In this document: positions 18,373 to 27,247 of the stretch, piece by piece
Numbering within the stretch: the stretch's first letter is position 1
How the letters are laid out: the number at the start of each line of letters is the position of its first letter
DNA from: Porphyrobacter sp. HT-58-2
Lineage (GTDB): Bacteria > Pseudomonadota > Alphaproteobacteria > Sphingomonadales > Sphingomonadaceae
Direction: 5' to 3'
Length of the DNA stretch: 64,000 bases
NCBI RefSeq assembly: GCF_002952215.1
Contig: NZ_CP022600.1
Coordinates: 310,001-374,000, forward strand
The notes under the pieces: model-generated
What the model saw: only the letters and a program-made list of their open reading frames with translations
Database searches by the model: none
What the model was told of the DNA's origin: nothing
Translations under genes and position numbers: made by a program

Positions 18373-21027
18373 TCACGCCTCGCGGCGCGGCAGGGCGCGC
18401 TTCCATTCGTAGAGCAGATCAAGCGCCTCGCGCGGGGTCAGCGCGTCGAGATCGGTGGCGCTGAGCGCCTCGGCGAGCTGCTGTTCGGGCGAAGGGGCGG
18501 CCGGTTCAGCAGCAAGGTTGGCAAACAGCGGCAAGTCGCCCAGCCCTGCCGCGATGCCGCCGGTCGCGGCGCGGGTCGCCTCCAGCTTTTCCAGCACCGC
18601 CTTGGCGCGGGCCACCACCGGCGCCGGAACCCCCGCCAGCCGCGCGACGGCAAGACCGTAGGAGCGATCCGCCGGGCCATCGGCGAGTTCGTGCAGCAGC
18701 ACCAGATCGCCCTGCCATTCCCGCGCGCGGACATGGTGCAGGGAGAGCGCCTCACAGGTCTCTGCCAGTCGCGCAAGTTCATGATAATGCGTGGCGAACA
18801 GGCAGCGGCATTGAATGTGCGAATGCACCGCCTCGGCCACCGCCCAGGCCAGCGCGAGGCCATCATAGGTCGATGTGCCGCGCCCGACCTCGTCAAGGAT
18901 CACGAAGCTGCGATCCGTCGCCTGCGCGAGAATGGCGGCGGTTTCGACCATCTCGACCATGAAGGTCGAACGCCCCCGCGCGAGGTTGTCGGCGGCACCC
19001 ACCCGGCTGAACAGCCGGTCGACCAGGCCGATGCGCGCTGCCGACGCAGGCACGAAACAGCCCGACTGGGCGAGTATGACAATCAAGGCGTTCTGGCGCA
19101 GGAAGGTCGACTTGCCGCCCATGTTCGGGCCGCCGATCAGCCACAGGCGATTGGCCTGCGAAAGCTGGCAATCATTGGCAACGAACCGCTCCCCGGCCTT
19201 GGCAAGCGCCGCTTCGACCACCGGATGCCGCCCGGCGGTGATGGCAAGGCCAGTGTCCTCGGAAATTTCCGGGCGACACCAGTCCCCCTCCGCCGCGCGT
19301 TCGGCATTGCCAGCACCGACATCGAGCCGGGCGAGCGCGGCAGCGGTGGCCGCGATCCCTTCGCGCGCCGCGATCACGGCGGCGACCAGTTCTTCGAAAT
19401 GGGCTTCTTCCGCCGCCAGTGCATGGCCCCCGGCCTCGGCGATGCGGGCGGCTTCCTCGTGCAACCGCAACGAGTTGAACCGCACCGCGTCCTTCATCGT
19501 CTGGCGGTGGGTAAAGCCGCTGTCGGGCGCCATCAGCCGGTCGGCATGGCGCGCGCCAACCTCGATGAAATAGCCCAGCACCCCGTTATGGCGGATCTTG
19601 AGCGAGGCGATTCCGGTTTCGTCACGATAGCGTGCCTCCATCGCGGCAATCGCCCGGCGCGCATCGCCCGAAGTGGCCCGCAATTCATCGAGCGCCGCAT
19701 CATAGCCATCGGCAATGAAACCGCCGCCGGAGCGCTCGGTCGGGGGCGAGGGCACCAGCGCGCGGCTCAGCAAGTCGGTCAGCGCGCCGTGCCCGGTGAG
19801 GCGGGCGGTCGCCTCGATCAACAACGCAGGGGCATCGGGTGCGCCGCTCAGCCAGTGGTTCAGCCGCGCGGCCTCGGAGAGCCCATCGCGCAACTGCCCG
19901 AGATCGCGCGGGCTACCCCGACCCGCCACCACCCGGCCCAGCGCGCGGCCCAGATCGGGAACACTGCGCAGAATGTCGCGCAATTGCGCCCGCTCGATGG
20001 GCCGATCCCGCCAGAACTGCACCAACCCCAGCCGCGCCTCGATCGCCGCCATATCAAGCAGCGGTGCGGACAGGTCCTCCGCGAGCAGCCGCGATCCCGC
20101 CCCGGTAACGCAGCGATCCACCGCGCCGATCAGGCTCCCCGCGCGTCCGCCCTGCGCCGACTCAAGAATTTCGAGGCTCCCGCGCGTCGCCGCGTCCATC
20201 GCCATCGCGCTTGCGGTTTCGCGCAGCACCGGGGGCAGCAGCAGCGGCAGACGCCCGCGCCCGACATGGTCGAGATAGCTCACCAGCCCCCCCGCCGCCG
20301 CCAGCATCGCGCGGCTGAACGCCCCGAAGGCATCGAGCGTCGCCACCCCGTGCAGAGCCTTCAACCGTTCCGCCCCGGCATCGCTGGCGAAGGTCGTGCG
20401 CGGGCGATAGATCGCCTCCTCTGCGGCCCCGAAGCTCTCGGCGTGCCAATCCTCTGGCACCACCACCTCGCTAGGCGAGAGCCGCGCCAGCGCCGCGCCC
20501 AGCGCCTCGGCGGCGCATTCCTCCAGCACCATCGCGCCGGTCGAGACATCGACCGCCGCAATGCCGATCACGCCCCGCAATTCCGCCAGCGCGACCAGCA
20601 CATTGGCACGGCGCGGTTCGAGCAGCGCCTCCTCGGTCAGCGTGCCCGCCGTCACCAGCCGCACGATGGCGCGGCCCACCAGCACCTTGGACGACGGCGT
20701 GCCTTCACGCTTGGCCCGCGCCTTGGCTTCGTCGGGCGTTTCGACCTGTTCGGCAATCGCCACCCGGCAGCCCGCCTTGATCAGGCGCGCCAGATAGCTT
20801 TCCGCCGAATGCACCGGCACCCCGCACATCGGGATCGGCGCGCCATTATGCTCGCCCCGCGTCGTCAATGCGATGTCGAGGATCTGCGCCGCCCGCTTGG
20901 CGTCTTCGAAGAACAGCTCGAAGAAATCGCCCATGCGATAGAACAGCAACGCATCGCCCGCCTCTTCCCGCAAGGCGAGATATTGCGCCATCATCGGGGT
21001 GGGTTTGGAATCGGAGAGCGCCGCCAT
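18373..21027 (-). CDS. mutS: DNA mismatch repair protein MutS
   Basis: This is an 884-residue MutS. The mismatch-recognition domain has the Phe-x-Glu wedge in FYRMGDFFELFFEDAK (about 29-44). Connector, lever and clamp domains follow. The ABC-type ATPase contains Walker A GPNMGGKST, FMVEMVETAAIL, Walker B FVILDEVGRGTSTYDGLALAWA and ATHYHELA. It binds mismatches as a sliding clamp and recruits MutL. A C-terminal tail with DALTPREALDLLYEWKR is the usual tetramerisation region. The gene is divergent from maeB. Confidence 0.98.
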   Translation of the reverse strand: MAALSDSKPTPMMAQYLALREEAGDALLFYRMGDFFELFFEDAKRAAQILDIALTTRGEHNGAPIPMCGVPVHSAESYLARLIKAGCRVAIAEQVETPDEAKARAKREGTPSSKVLVGRAIVRLVTAGTLTEEALLEPRRANVLVALAELRGVIGIAAVDVSTGAMVLEECAAEALGAALARLSPSEVVVPEDWHAESFGAAEEAIYRPRTTFASDAGAERLKALHGVATLDAFGAFSRAMLAAAGGLVSYLDHVGRGRLPLLLPPVLRETASAMAMDAATRGSLEILESAQGGRAGSLIGAVDRCVTGAGSRLLAEDLSAPLLDMAAIEARLGLVQFWRDRPIERAQLRDILRSVPDLGRALGRVVAGRGSPRDLGQLRDGLSEAARLNHWLSGAPDAPALLIEATARLTGHGALTDLLSRALVPSPPTERSGGGFIADGYDAALDELRATSGDARRAIAAMEARYRDETGIASLKIRHNGVLGYFIEVGARHADRLMAPDSGFTHRQTMKDAVRFNSLRLHEEAARIAEAGGHALAAEEAHFEELVAAVIAAREGIAATAAALARLDVGAGNAERAAEGDWCRPEISEDTGLAITAGRHPVVEAALAKAGERFVANDCQLSQANRLWLIGGPNMGGKSTFLRQNALIVILAQSGCFVPASAARIGLVDRLFSRVGAADNLARGRSTFMVEMVETAAILAQATDRSFVILDEVGRGTSTYDGLALAWAVAEAVHSHIQCRCLFATHYHELARLAETCEALSLHHVRAREWQGDLVLLHELADGPADRSYGLAVARLAGVPAPVVARAKAVLEKLEATRAATGGIAAGLGDLPLFANLAAEPAAPSPEQQLAEALSATDLDALTPREALDLLYEWKRALPRREA

Positions 21028-21094
21028 CCCCCTCGCCTAGCCCCTTCGCCGGCGATTCGGGAATGTCGGCTGTTGCAGCTTTCCCCCGACCTGG

Positions 21095-21115
21095 TGCGAT
21101 AAACGGCCTATCGCA
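21095..21115. promoter_or_regulatory. perfect inverted repeat in the mutS-maeB divergent promoter region
   Basis: TGCGATA and TATCGCA are separated by 7 bp. The dyad sits 65 bp before the maeB ATG and 68 bp before the mutS ATG, as an operator for a dimeric regulator would. The regulator is unknown. Confidence 0.45.
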
Positions 21116-21179
21116 TCGGCGCACGCATCGCTAAGCGAAGCCTGAGTTTACCTTACGGACGCAAGAGGGATCAGGCACC

Positions 21180-23441
21180 ATGGCCGAGGAAAATAAGGGC
21201 GGCTTCACCACGCGCGAGGCGCTGTTCTATCACGAAACCATTCGCCCCGGTAAGCTGGAGATCGTCGCCACCAAGCCGATGACCTCGCAGCGCGACCTCA
21301 GCCTTGCCTATTCGCCCGGCGTGGCCGCCCCGGTCGAAGCGATTGCCGCCGATCCCTCGCTTGCCGCGCGCTATACCGCCAAGGCGAACCTTGTCGCAGT
21401 GATCAGCAACGGCACCGCAATCCTTGGCCTCGGCAATCTCGGCGCGTTGGCATCGAAGCCGGTGATGGAAGGCAAGGCGGTGCTGTTCAAGCGGTTCGCC
21501 GACGTGGACTCGATCGACATCGAACTCGCCACCGAAGACCCGGAAGCCTTCATCAATGCGGTCGCGCTGATGGAGCCGACCTTCGGCGGCATCAACCTTG
21601 AGGATATCAAGGCGCCCGAATGCTTCATCATCGAGGCCGCCCTGCGCGAACGGATGAAGATCCCGGTGATGCATGATGACCAGCATGGCACCGCCATCAT
21701 CACGGCAGCGGGCCTGCTCAATGCCTGCCACCTCACCGGACGCGATATCAAGGACGTGAAGGTGGTGGTCAACGGCGCGGGCGCGGCGGCCATCGCCTGC
21801 ACCGCGCTGATCAAGGCGATGGGCGTGCGCCACGAAAACGTCATCATGTGCGACCGTTCCGGCCCGATCACCCCGGGCCGCGAAGGGATGGACCAGTGGA
21901 AAAGCGCCCACGCCGTTGCCACCACCGCCACCAGCCTTGAAGAGGCGCTGGCGGGCGCGGACATCTTCCTCGGCCTGTCGGCGGCAGGGGCGCTCAAGCC
22001 CGACTGGGTCAAGAAGATGGCGGACAAGCCGATCATCTTCGCCATGGCCAACCCCGTGCCGGAAATCATGCCCGATGAAGCCAAGGCCGTGCGCCCTGAC
22101 GCGATCATCGCCACCGGACGCAGCGATTTCCCCAATCAGGTCAACAATGTCCTCGGCTTCCCCTTCATCTTCCGCGGGGCGCTGGATGTGCAGGCGACCA
22201 CCATCAACGAGGAAATGAAGGTCGCCGCTGCCGAAGCCATCGCCGAGCTTGCCCGCCAGCAGGTGCCGGAAGAAGTCGCGAGCGCCTATGGCAAGAACCA
22301 CAAGTTCGGGACCGATTACATCATCCCCGCGCCGTTCGACCCGCGCCTGATCGAGGTTGTGTCCTCCGCCGTCGCCAAGGCAGCGATGGATTCCGGCGTC
22401 GCCCGCGCGCGGATCGAGGATTTTGAGGCCTATCGTGTCGCCCTGCGCTCACGCCTCAACCCGACCACCTCGGTGCTGACCGGGGTCTATGAAATCGCCA
22501 AGGCCAATCCCAAGCGCATGGTATTTGCCGAGGCCGAGGAGGAAGTGGTGCTGCGCGCCGCGATCCAGTTCCGCGATTTCGGTTATGGCACGCCCGTTCT
22601 GGTGGGCCGCACCAAGGCGGTGCTGGACAAGCTGCATCAGCTTTCCGTGAGCGATCCCGGGAGCTTCGAGATCCAGAACTCCGCCGACAGCGAACACGTG
22701 CCGGCAATGGTCGACTATCTCTACAAGCGGCTCCAGAGGCGCGGCTATACCCTGCGCGACGTGCGGCGACTGGTGAATCAGGAACGCAATGTGTTCGCCG
22801 CGCTGCTGGTCGCGCTCGGGCACGGCGAAGGCATGATCACCGGTATGACCCGCACCTTCGCCCAGACCGTGCGCGAGGTGAACCTGGTGCTCGACAAGAA
22901 GCCTGAGGCGCTGCCTTTCGGCATCCACATGATGATCGGCAAGCACCACACCACCTTCCTGGCCGATACCACCATCAACGAACGCCCGAGCGCGGCGGAA
23001 CTGGCGCATATCGCCAAGGAAACCGCTGGGGTCGCCCGGCGCATGGGGCATGAACCGCGGGTGGCGTTCCTGTCTTATTCGACCTTCGGCAACCCCTCCG
23101 GTCAGTGGCTCGCCAATATCCGCGAGGCGGTGGCGATCCTCGACAAGGAAGATCCGGGCTTCGAGTATGAAGGCGAAATGGCGCCCGATGCGGCGCTCAA
23201 CCCCAAGGTGATGGCGCTTTATCCCTTCAGCCGCCTGTCCGGCCCGGCCAATGTGCTGATCATGCCGGGGCTGCAATCGGCCAACCTTTCGGCCAAGCTG
23301 CTGCGCGAACTGGGCAGCAATGCCACTGTCGGGCCGATGCTGATCGGGATGGAAAAGCCGGTGCAGATCGTGCCGATGACGGCGCTGGCGCCTGATGTGC
23401 TGACGCTGGCGGTGCTGTCCAGCGCGGGGGTTGTGGGGTGA
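21180..23441 (+). CDS. maeB: NADP-dependent malic enzyme with C-terminal phosphotransacetylase-like domain
   Basis: This is a 753-residue two-domain malic enzyme converting malate to pyruvate and CO2. The N-terminal catalytic part (about 1-430) has LAYSPGVAAPVEAI, the metal-site region DDQHGTAIITAAG and the cofactor segment VVVNGAGAAAIAC. The C-terminal part (about 430-753) resembles phosphotransacetylase (ARRMGHEPRVAFLSYSTFG, YEGEMAPDAALNP). In this family the C-terminal domain is regulatory, responding to acetyl-CoA, and not catalytic. The ATG follows GAGGGATCAGGCACC. The stop overlaps the next gene by 4 bp. Confidence 0.96.
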   Translation: MAEENKGGFTTREALFYHETIRPGKLEIVATKPMTSQRDLSLAYSPGVAAPVEAIAADPSLAARYTAKANLVAVISNGTAILGLGNLGALASKPVMEGKAVLFKRFADVDSIDIELATEDPEAFINAVALMEPTFGGINLEDIKAPECFIIEAALRERMKIPVMHDDQHGTAIITAAGLLNACHLTGRDIKDVKVVVNGAGAAAIACTALIKAMGVRHENVIMCDRSGPITPGREGMDQWKSAHAVATTATSLEEALAGADIFLGLSAAGALKPDWVKKMADKPIIFAMANPVPEIMPDEAKAVRPDAIIATGRSDFPNQVNNVLGFPFIFRGALDVQATTINEEMKVAAAEAIAELARQQVPEEVASAYGKNHKFGTDYIIPAPFDPRLIEVVSSAVAKAAMDSGVARARIEDFEAYRVALRSRLNPTTSVLTGVYEIAKANPKRMVFAEAEEEVVLRAAIQFRDFGYGTPVLVGRTKAVLDKLHQLSVSDPGSFEIQNSADSEHVPAMVDYLYKRLQRRGYTLRDVRRLVNQERNVFAALLVALGHGEGMITGMTRTFAQTVREVNLVLDKKPEALPFGIHMMIGKHHTTFLADTTINERPSAAELAHIAKETAGVARRMGHEPRVAFLSYSTFGNPSGQWLANIREAVAILDKEDPGFEYEGEMAPDAALNPKVMALYPFSRLSGPANVLIMPGLQSANLSAKLLRELGSNATVGPMLIGMEKPVQIVPMTALAPDVLTLAVLSSAGVVG

Positions 23442-23830
23442 GGATCCTGCGCGCCGCCATTGCCTATTGGGCGGTGGTGTTCGCGCTGGGATTTGTGCTT
23501 GGCACCGTGCGGGTGCTGTGGCTCGCGCCTCTGGTCGGGCTGATGCCCGCCACTGCGCTGGAACTGCCGGTGATGCTGGGGGCGAGCTGGCTGGCGAGCG
23601 GCTGGCTGGTGCGGCGGTTCGGCATTGCGCAGCCCGGCGAAGCACTGGCGGTGGGGCTTGCCGCCTTCGCTTTGCTGATGGCGGCGGAGTGTGCGCTCGC
23701 CGTGACGATGGTAGGGCAGAGCCCGGCACAGTGGCTCGCCGACCTGCGCCAGCCGCACGCACTGCTGGGACTGGCAGGGCAGATCGTCTTTGCGCTGATG
23801 CCGTGGTGGCGGGTACGCGGGGCGGCCTAG
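23438..23830 (+). CDS. hypothetical integral membrane protein
   Basis: This is a 130-residue hydrophobic protein of unknown function starting with GTG inside the maeB stop (GTGA overlap). About four helices are visible: near 6-28 (AIAYWAVVFALGFVLGTVRV), 40-58, 68-92 and 108-125. Arg-rich loops suggest N-in topology. The overlap with maeB implies co-translation, but a functional link to malate metabolism is only a guess. Similar small proteins are common in sphingomonads. Confidence 0.72.
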   Translation: MRILRAAIAYWAVVFALGFVLGTVRVLWLAPLVGLMPATALELPVMLGASWLASGWLVRRFGIAQPGEALAVGLAAFALLMAAECALAVTMVGQSPAQWLADLRQPHALLGLAGQIVFALMPWWRVRGAA

Positions 23831-23837
23831 CCAGGCC

Positions 23838-23881
23838 CAGACCTCGGTCAGACCCCGTCCAGACCCCGTCCAGACCCCTCC
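23838..23881. repeat. four tandem 11-bp units before parS
   Basis: Units CAGACCTCGGT, CAGACCCCGTC, CAGACCCCGTC and CAGACCCCTCC lie head to tail, 29 bp before a parS site. Related AGACCCGTC-like words occur in inverted orientation near the second parS (about 45919-45950). Confidence 0.6.
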
Positions 23882-23910
23882 CAGCCCGGCGTCAGATCAC
23901 GCTTTTTTGC

Positions 23911-23926
23911 TGTTTCACGTGAAACA
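23911..23926. promoter_or_regulatory. parS centromere site 1
   Basis: The sequence TGTTTCACGTGAAACA is a perfect 16-bp palindrome identical to the conserved bacterial parS consensus bound by ParB. It lies in the convergent space between the maeB operon and trmB, 7 bp from the trmB stop. An identical site is at 45849-45864. No parA or parB gene is in this window. Confidence 0.92.
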
Positions 23927-23933
23927 TCGCGAG

Positions 23934-24635
23934 CTAACGCCGCCGGAAGCGGAAGTACCAGACCTCGTGACCGTAAACGGTGCGCGCCTTGTGCTCATAG
24001 CGCGTTTCAGGCCAGCCTGACGGACGCACCTGCCAGTTTTCCGGTTTCTCGACCACCCACTCGAACAGGTCGGTGTGGCGCTGCATCACCATCAGCGCGT
24101 GGCGCAGATAGACCGCGTGATCGGTGCCGAAGCGGAATTCTCCGCCGGGTTTCATCTTCTGCGCGAACAGCCGCACCGGGCCATCATTCATCATGCGCCG
24201 CTTGGCGTGGCGGGCCTTGGGCCAGGGGTCGGGGTGGAGCAGGTAGAGCATCGTCAGCGCGCCATCGGGAATTCGCTGGAGCACCTCCAAGGCGTCACCG
24301 TGATGCAGGCGGATATTGGCGAGGCGCTGGTCCGCCATATGGGTCAGCGCCTGCGCGACACCATTGACGAAGGGCTCAGCCCCGATGAAGCCGTGATCGG
24401 GCAGCAGATCGGCGCGATAGGCAAGATGCTCGCCCCCACCGAAGCCGATTTCGAAGTGCAGCGGGCGCGAATCGCCGAACAGCACCTCGGACGTCACCGG
24501 GCCTTCAGCAGGCACAGCTATCTGCGGCAGAAGGTTATCGACCAACCCCTGCTGATACTTGCGCAGCTTCTTGCCGACCGAACGACCGTAAAGCCGCGTG
24601 ATGGTGGTCGGATCGCCTTCCTTGAATGCCGTCAT
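23934..24635 (-). CDS. trmB: tRNA (guanine-N7)-methyltransferase
   Basis: This is a 233-residue SAM-dependent methyltransferase modifying G46 of tRNAs. Motif I is FEIGFGGGEHLAYRA (about 69-83). FIGAEPFVNGVAQAL, LHHGDALEVL and the diagnostic LLHPDPWPKARHAKRR (about 137) follow. The C-terminal FGTDHAVYLRHAL and TRYEHKAR complete the family pattern. The start MTAFKEGDP at 24635 is chosen because the next 38 upstream residues run through a terminator hairpin. It is downstream of ctrA but separated from it by a terminator. Confidence 0.94.
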   Translation of the reverse strand: MTAFKEGDPTTITRLYGRSVGKKLRKYQQGLVDNLLPQIAVPAEGPVTSEVLFGDSRPLHFEIGFGGGEHLAYRADLLPDHGFIGAEPFVNGVAQALTHMADQRLANIRLHHGDALEVLQRIPDGALTMLYLLHPDPWPKARHAKRRMMNDGPVRLFAQKMKPGGEFRFGTDHAVYLRHALMVMQRHTDLFEWVVEKPENWQVRPSGWPETRYEHKARTVYGHEVWYFRFRRR

Positions 24636-24648
24636 GCGCGGCCCATAG

Positions 24649-24678
24649 AAAAACGCCCGAGGTGTTTCCACCCCGGGC
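24649..24678 (-). terminator. rho-independent terminator downstream of ctrA
   Basis: On the minus strand GCCCGGGGTG-GAAA-CACCTCGGGC forms a 10-bp stem with one G-T pair and a GAAA tetraloop, followed by GTTTTTC. It lies 130 nt beyond the ctrA stop, after the 98-bp element, and just before the trmB start. Confidence 0.85.
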
Positions 24679-24704
24679 GCGATGTTTGTTGATAGCGCTG
24701 TTTC

Positions 24705-24802
24705 GGCCCAAGGGACCGCGAGCGCACGGCGCGCGCCGCAGGCGCTCAAGCCCGCATGGCTTGAAACAGCGCCGAGGAGGAACCCGCGGAGGCGGGTTCC
24801 TC
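24705..24802 (-). repeat. 98-bp multi-hairpin 3' element, copy A (downstream of ctrA)
   Basis: The element begins five bases after the ctrA stop. It contains stem GAGGAACCCGC/GCGGGTTCCTC with loop GGAG (24777-24802), stem CAAGCC/GGCTTG (24747-24763) and a GC-rich block CCGCGAGCGCA. A second copy of identical length follows ppa at 28920-29017. The linking sequences (AGCGCCGAGGA, CCGCGGAGGCGG) are conserved while both stems differ by paired changes. Confidence 0.8.
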
Positions 24803-24807
24803 AATAA

Positions 24808-25503
24808 TTAAGCCGCTTCAACCGCCTCGTCGGCGTCACGCAGCACGTAGCCGCGGCCCCAGACGGTTTCGATGTAATTGTCCCCGCCGCATGCCAGCGA
24901 CAGCTTCTTGCGCAGCTTGCAGATGAACACGTCGATGATCTTGAGTTCGGGCTCGTCCATCCCGCCATAGAGGTGGTTGAGGAACATTTCCTTGGTCAGC
25001 GTCGTGCCCTTGCGCAAGCTGAGCAGCTCGAGCATCGCATATTCCTTGCCGGTCAGGTGCACGCGGGCGCCATCGACTTCGACGGTCTTGGCGTCGAGGT
25101 TCACTGCCAGCTTGCCAGTGCGGATCACCGACTGCGAATGGCCCTTCGAACGGCGCACCACGGCATAGATGCGGGCGACCAGTTCTTCGCGGTGGAACGG
25201 CTTGGTCACGTAGTCATCAGCGCCGAAACCGAAGCTGCGGATCTTCGAATCCATTTCCGAAATACCCGAAAGGATCAGCACCGGGGTCTGCACCTTGGCG
25301 ACGCGCAGCTTCTTGAGCACGTCATAGCCATGCATGTCAGGCAGGTTCAGATCGAGCAGGATGATATCGTAATCATACAGCTTGCCGAGGTCCAAGCCTT
25401 CTTCACCCAGGTCGGTCGAATAGACGTTGAAGCCTTCGGTGGTGAGCATCAGCTCGATTGCCTTGGCAGTGGTCGGTTCATCTTCGATGAGCAGAACGCG
25501 CAT
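24808..25503 (-). CDS. ctrA: cell-cycle response regulator CtrA
   Basis: This is a 231-residue OmpR-family regulator. The receiver begins [10 protein letters not shown], with the phosphoacceptor Asp51 in [13 protein letters not shown] and the switch region [14 protein letters not shown]. The winged-helix domain has the CtrA-typical [20 protein letters not shown] and [11 protein letters not shown] followed by VWGRGYVL. CtrA controls replication initiation, division and motility genes in alphaproteobacteria; in sphingomonads it is usually non-essential and mainly affects motility, gene transfer and stress functions. The start at 25503 gives the family N-terminus; the longer in-frame reading is rejected. 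It lies downstream of rpoN with its own promoter region. Confidence 0.97.
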   Translation of the reverse strand: MRVLLIEDEPTTAKAIELMLTTEGFNVYSTDLGEEGLDLGKLYDYDIILLDLNLPDMHGYDVLKKLRVAKVQTPVLILSGISEMDSKIRSFGFGADDYVTKPFHREELVARIYAVVRRSKGHSQSVIRTGKLAVNLDAKTVEVDGARVHLTGKEYAMLELLSLRKGTTLTKEMFLNHLYGGMDEPELKIIDVFICKLRKKLSLACGGDNYIETVWGRGYVLRDADEAVEAA

Positions 25504-25558
25504 TGCAGTCCCCTGTCTTACCCCTTGGTAACCCCCGCTTAGGAGAGGTTGCCGCCTG

Positions 25559-25636
25559 TTAACCACGCTGCTTGTCACCAAAAAAGGTTAATAAGAAGTT
25601 TAGCGCGTTAACTTTTTGGAGTGAGTCTTTCGAGTC
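25559..25636 (-). promoter_or_regulatory. ctrA promoter region with CtrA-like half-sites and two GANTC sites
   Basis: TTAACCA at 25559-25565 is a CtrA half-site. TTAA-N7-TTTA at 25588-25602 is one base from the full TTAA-N7-TTAA box. Two GAGTC (GANTC, CcrM target) sites lie at 25623-25627 and 25632-25636. This combination matches autoregulated, methylation-sensitive ctrA promoters in Caulobacter. The exact start point is not assigned. Confidence 0.6.
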
Positions 25637-25705
25637 ACACTCCGAAAGGTGGAAATCGAACAGAAGCTAGAGGCTGCCAGCTGGCCTGTCGCCTGCGGGA
25701 AAGTG

Positions 25706-27202
25706 CTAGGACGCCCCCGCCAGCTTCTTCGCCCGCCGCCGCTCGGCGCTCGAGCCCAGCCCGATCGCCTCACGGTACTTCGCCACGGTGCGCCGGGCGA
25801 GGTCGAAGCCCTCCTTCTGGAGCATTTCGGAGAGTTGCTGGTCAGACAGGATATTCTTGATCGTCTCGGCATCGATCAGGGCCTTGATGCGGGCCTTGAT
25901 CGCGGCGGATGATGCGCCCTCCCCATCCGCCGAGGCAACCCCGCTGGTAAAGAAATACTTCAGCTCGAACGTGCCGCGCGCGCAGGCGAGATATTTGTTG
26001 CTGGTGACGCGGCTGACCGTGCTTTCATGCATCTCGATCTGTTCGGCCACCTCGCGCAAGGTCAGCGGGCGCAGTTCGGATACGCCGCGGCGGAAGAATC
26101 CGTCCTGCTGCTTCACGATCTCGGCAGCGGTCTTGAGGATGGTCTTCTGGCGCTGGTCGAGCGCGCGGATCAACCAATGGGCGTCAGCCAGCTTCTCTTT
26201 GAGCCACCCTTGCGATTCCTTGCTGGTTGCCCCGGCATTCAGCTCGAGGAAATAGCCGCGGTTGACGATCAACTTGGGCAGAGTGTCCTCGTTCAAGGCA
26301 ATATCCCAGCCGCCGCTCGCATTGGCGGTGACGAGAACATCGGGCACCACCATCCCCGCATCCGACGGTGCGAAAGCGAGACCGGGCCGGGGATTGTAGC
26401 TGCGCAGCTCCCGCAGCATGTCGGCGAAGTCCTCGTCATCGACGCGGCACAGGCGTTTCAGCCGCTCGACCTCCCCGCGCGCCACCAGATCGAGATTGTC
26501 GATCAGCGCCTTCATGCAGGGGTCGTAACGATCCGCCTCGCGCGCCTGAATGGCGATGCATTCGGCCAGATTGCGCGCCCCCACGCCAGAAGGATCGAGC
26601 GATTGCACCAGCCGAAGGGCCGCCTTGGCGTCGAAGAAATCGACCCCGAGATCGTCCGCCACCTCGTCCAGCGGGATGGTGAGATAGCCCGCTTCGTCCA
26701 GCAGCCCGATAATCTGGCGGGCAATCGCGACGGTCTGGGGATCGCTGGCCACGGCGCCCAACTGGCCTTCCAGATGTTCGACCAGCGTCACCTCGGCAGC
26801 GCGCAGCTGCTCCCAATCGGGCAGATCGTCGAAATCGCCGCCCGAACCGACGGCCGCGCCCCATTCGGCATCGCGCATGTTCGGCCCCGCGCCGTCCCCG
26901 GTGTCGAAATCGCGGTCCACCGCAGACAGATCGAGCGGCGCGTCGCCCTCGCCGCCGCCCGCCAGCATCAGCTGATCGGCGGTCGCGTCTTCACCGGCAG
27001 GCGCGGCGATTTCGATCCTCTCGGCCTCGCCGGGCTCGGCCGGGCCGCCGGTGTCGAGCAGCGGATTGGCCTCCAGCGCCTCGGCAATGAAGGTTTCGAT
27101 TTCGAGATTGGAGGCCGCCAGCAGCTTGATCGCCTGCTGCAATTGCGGCGTCATCACCAGCGATTGGGTCTGCCGGATATCGAGGCGGGGGCCTAATGCC
27201 AT
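25706..27202 (-). CDS. rpoN: RNA polymerase sigma-54 factor
   Basis: This is a 498-residue sigma-54. Region I is Gln/Leu-rich (RQTQSLVMTPQLQQAIKLL, about 10-28). An acidic region II (about 60-120) and the core-binding region follow. The C-terminal helix-turn-helix has MHESTVSRVTSNKYL, and the RpoN box is ARRTVAKYRE near residue 475. It recognises -24/-12 promoters and needs AAA+ activators such as NtrC. A perfect target promoter is present upstream of glnK in this window. It follows lptB on the same strand, the usual neighbourhood, but with a strong inverted repeat in between. Confidence 0.97.
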   Translation of the reverse strand: MALGPRLDIRQTQSLVMTPQLQQAIKLLAASNLEIETFIAEALEANPLLDTGGPAEPGEAERIEIAAPAGEDATADQLMLAGGGEGDAPLDLSAVDRDFDTGDGAGPNMRDAEWGAAVGSGGDFDDLPDWEQLRAAEVTLVEHLEGQLGAVASDPQTVAIARQIIGLLDEAGYLTIPLDEVADDLGVDFFDAKAALRLVQSLDPSGVGARNLAECIAIQAREADRYDPCMKALIDNLDLVARGEVERLKRLCRVDDEDFADMLRELRSYNPRPGLAFAPSDAGMVVPDVLVTANASGGWDIALNEDTLPKLIVNRGYFLELNAGATSKESQGWLKEKLADAHWLIRALDQRQKTILKTAAEIVKQQDGFFRRGVSELRPLTLREVAEQIEMHESTVSRVTSNKYLACARGTFELKYFFTSGVASADGEGASSAAIKARIKALIDAETIKNILSDQQLSEMLQKEGFDLARRTVAKYREAIGLGSSAERRRAKKLAGAS

Positions 27203-27247
27203 TATGCGTCGATCCGCATTTCGCTTCGCAAAATGGTGCGCGCGGCC

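Noticed and set aside
17812..21102. Open frame of about 1096 codons opposite mutS
   Set aside because: It mirrors the mutS codon structure. Its composition (very high Arg, His, Gln) is typical of reading the reverse strand of high-GC genes, and it crosses the 3' end of another gene.
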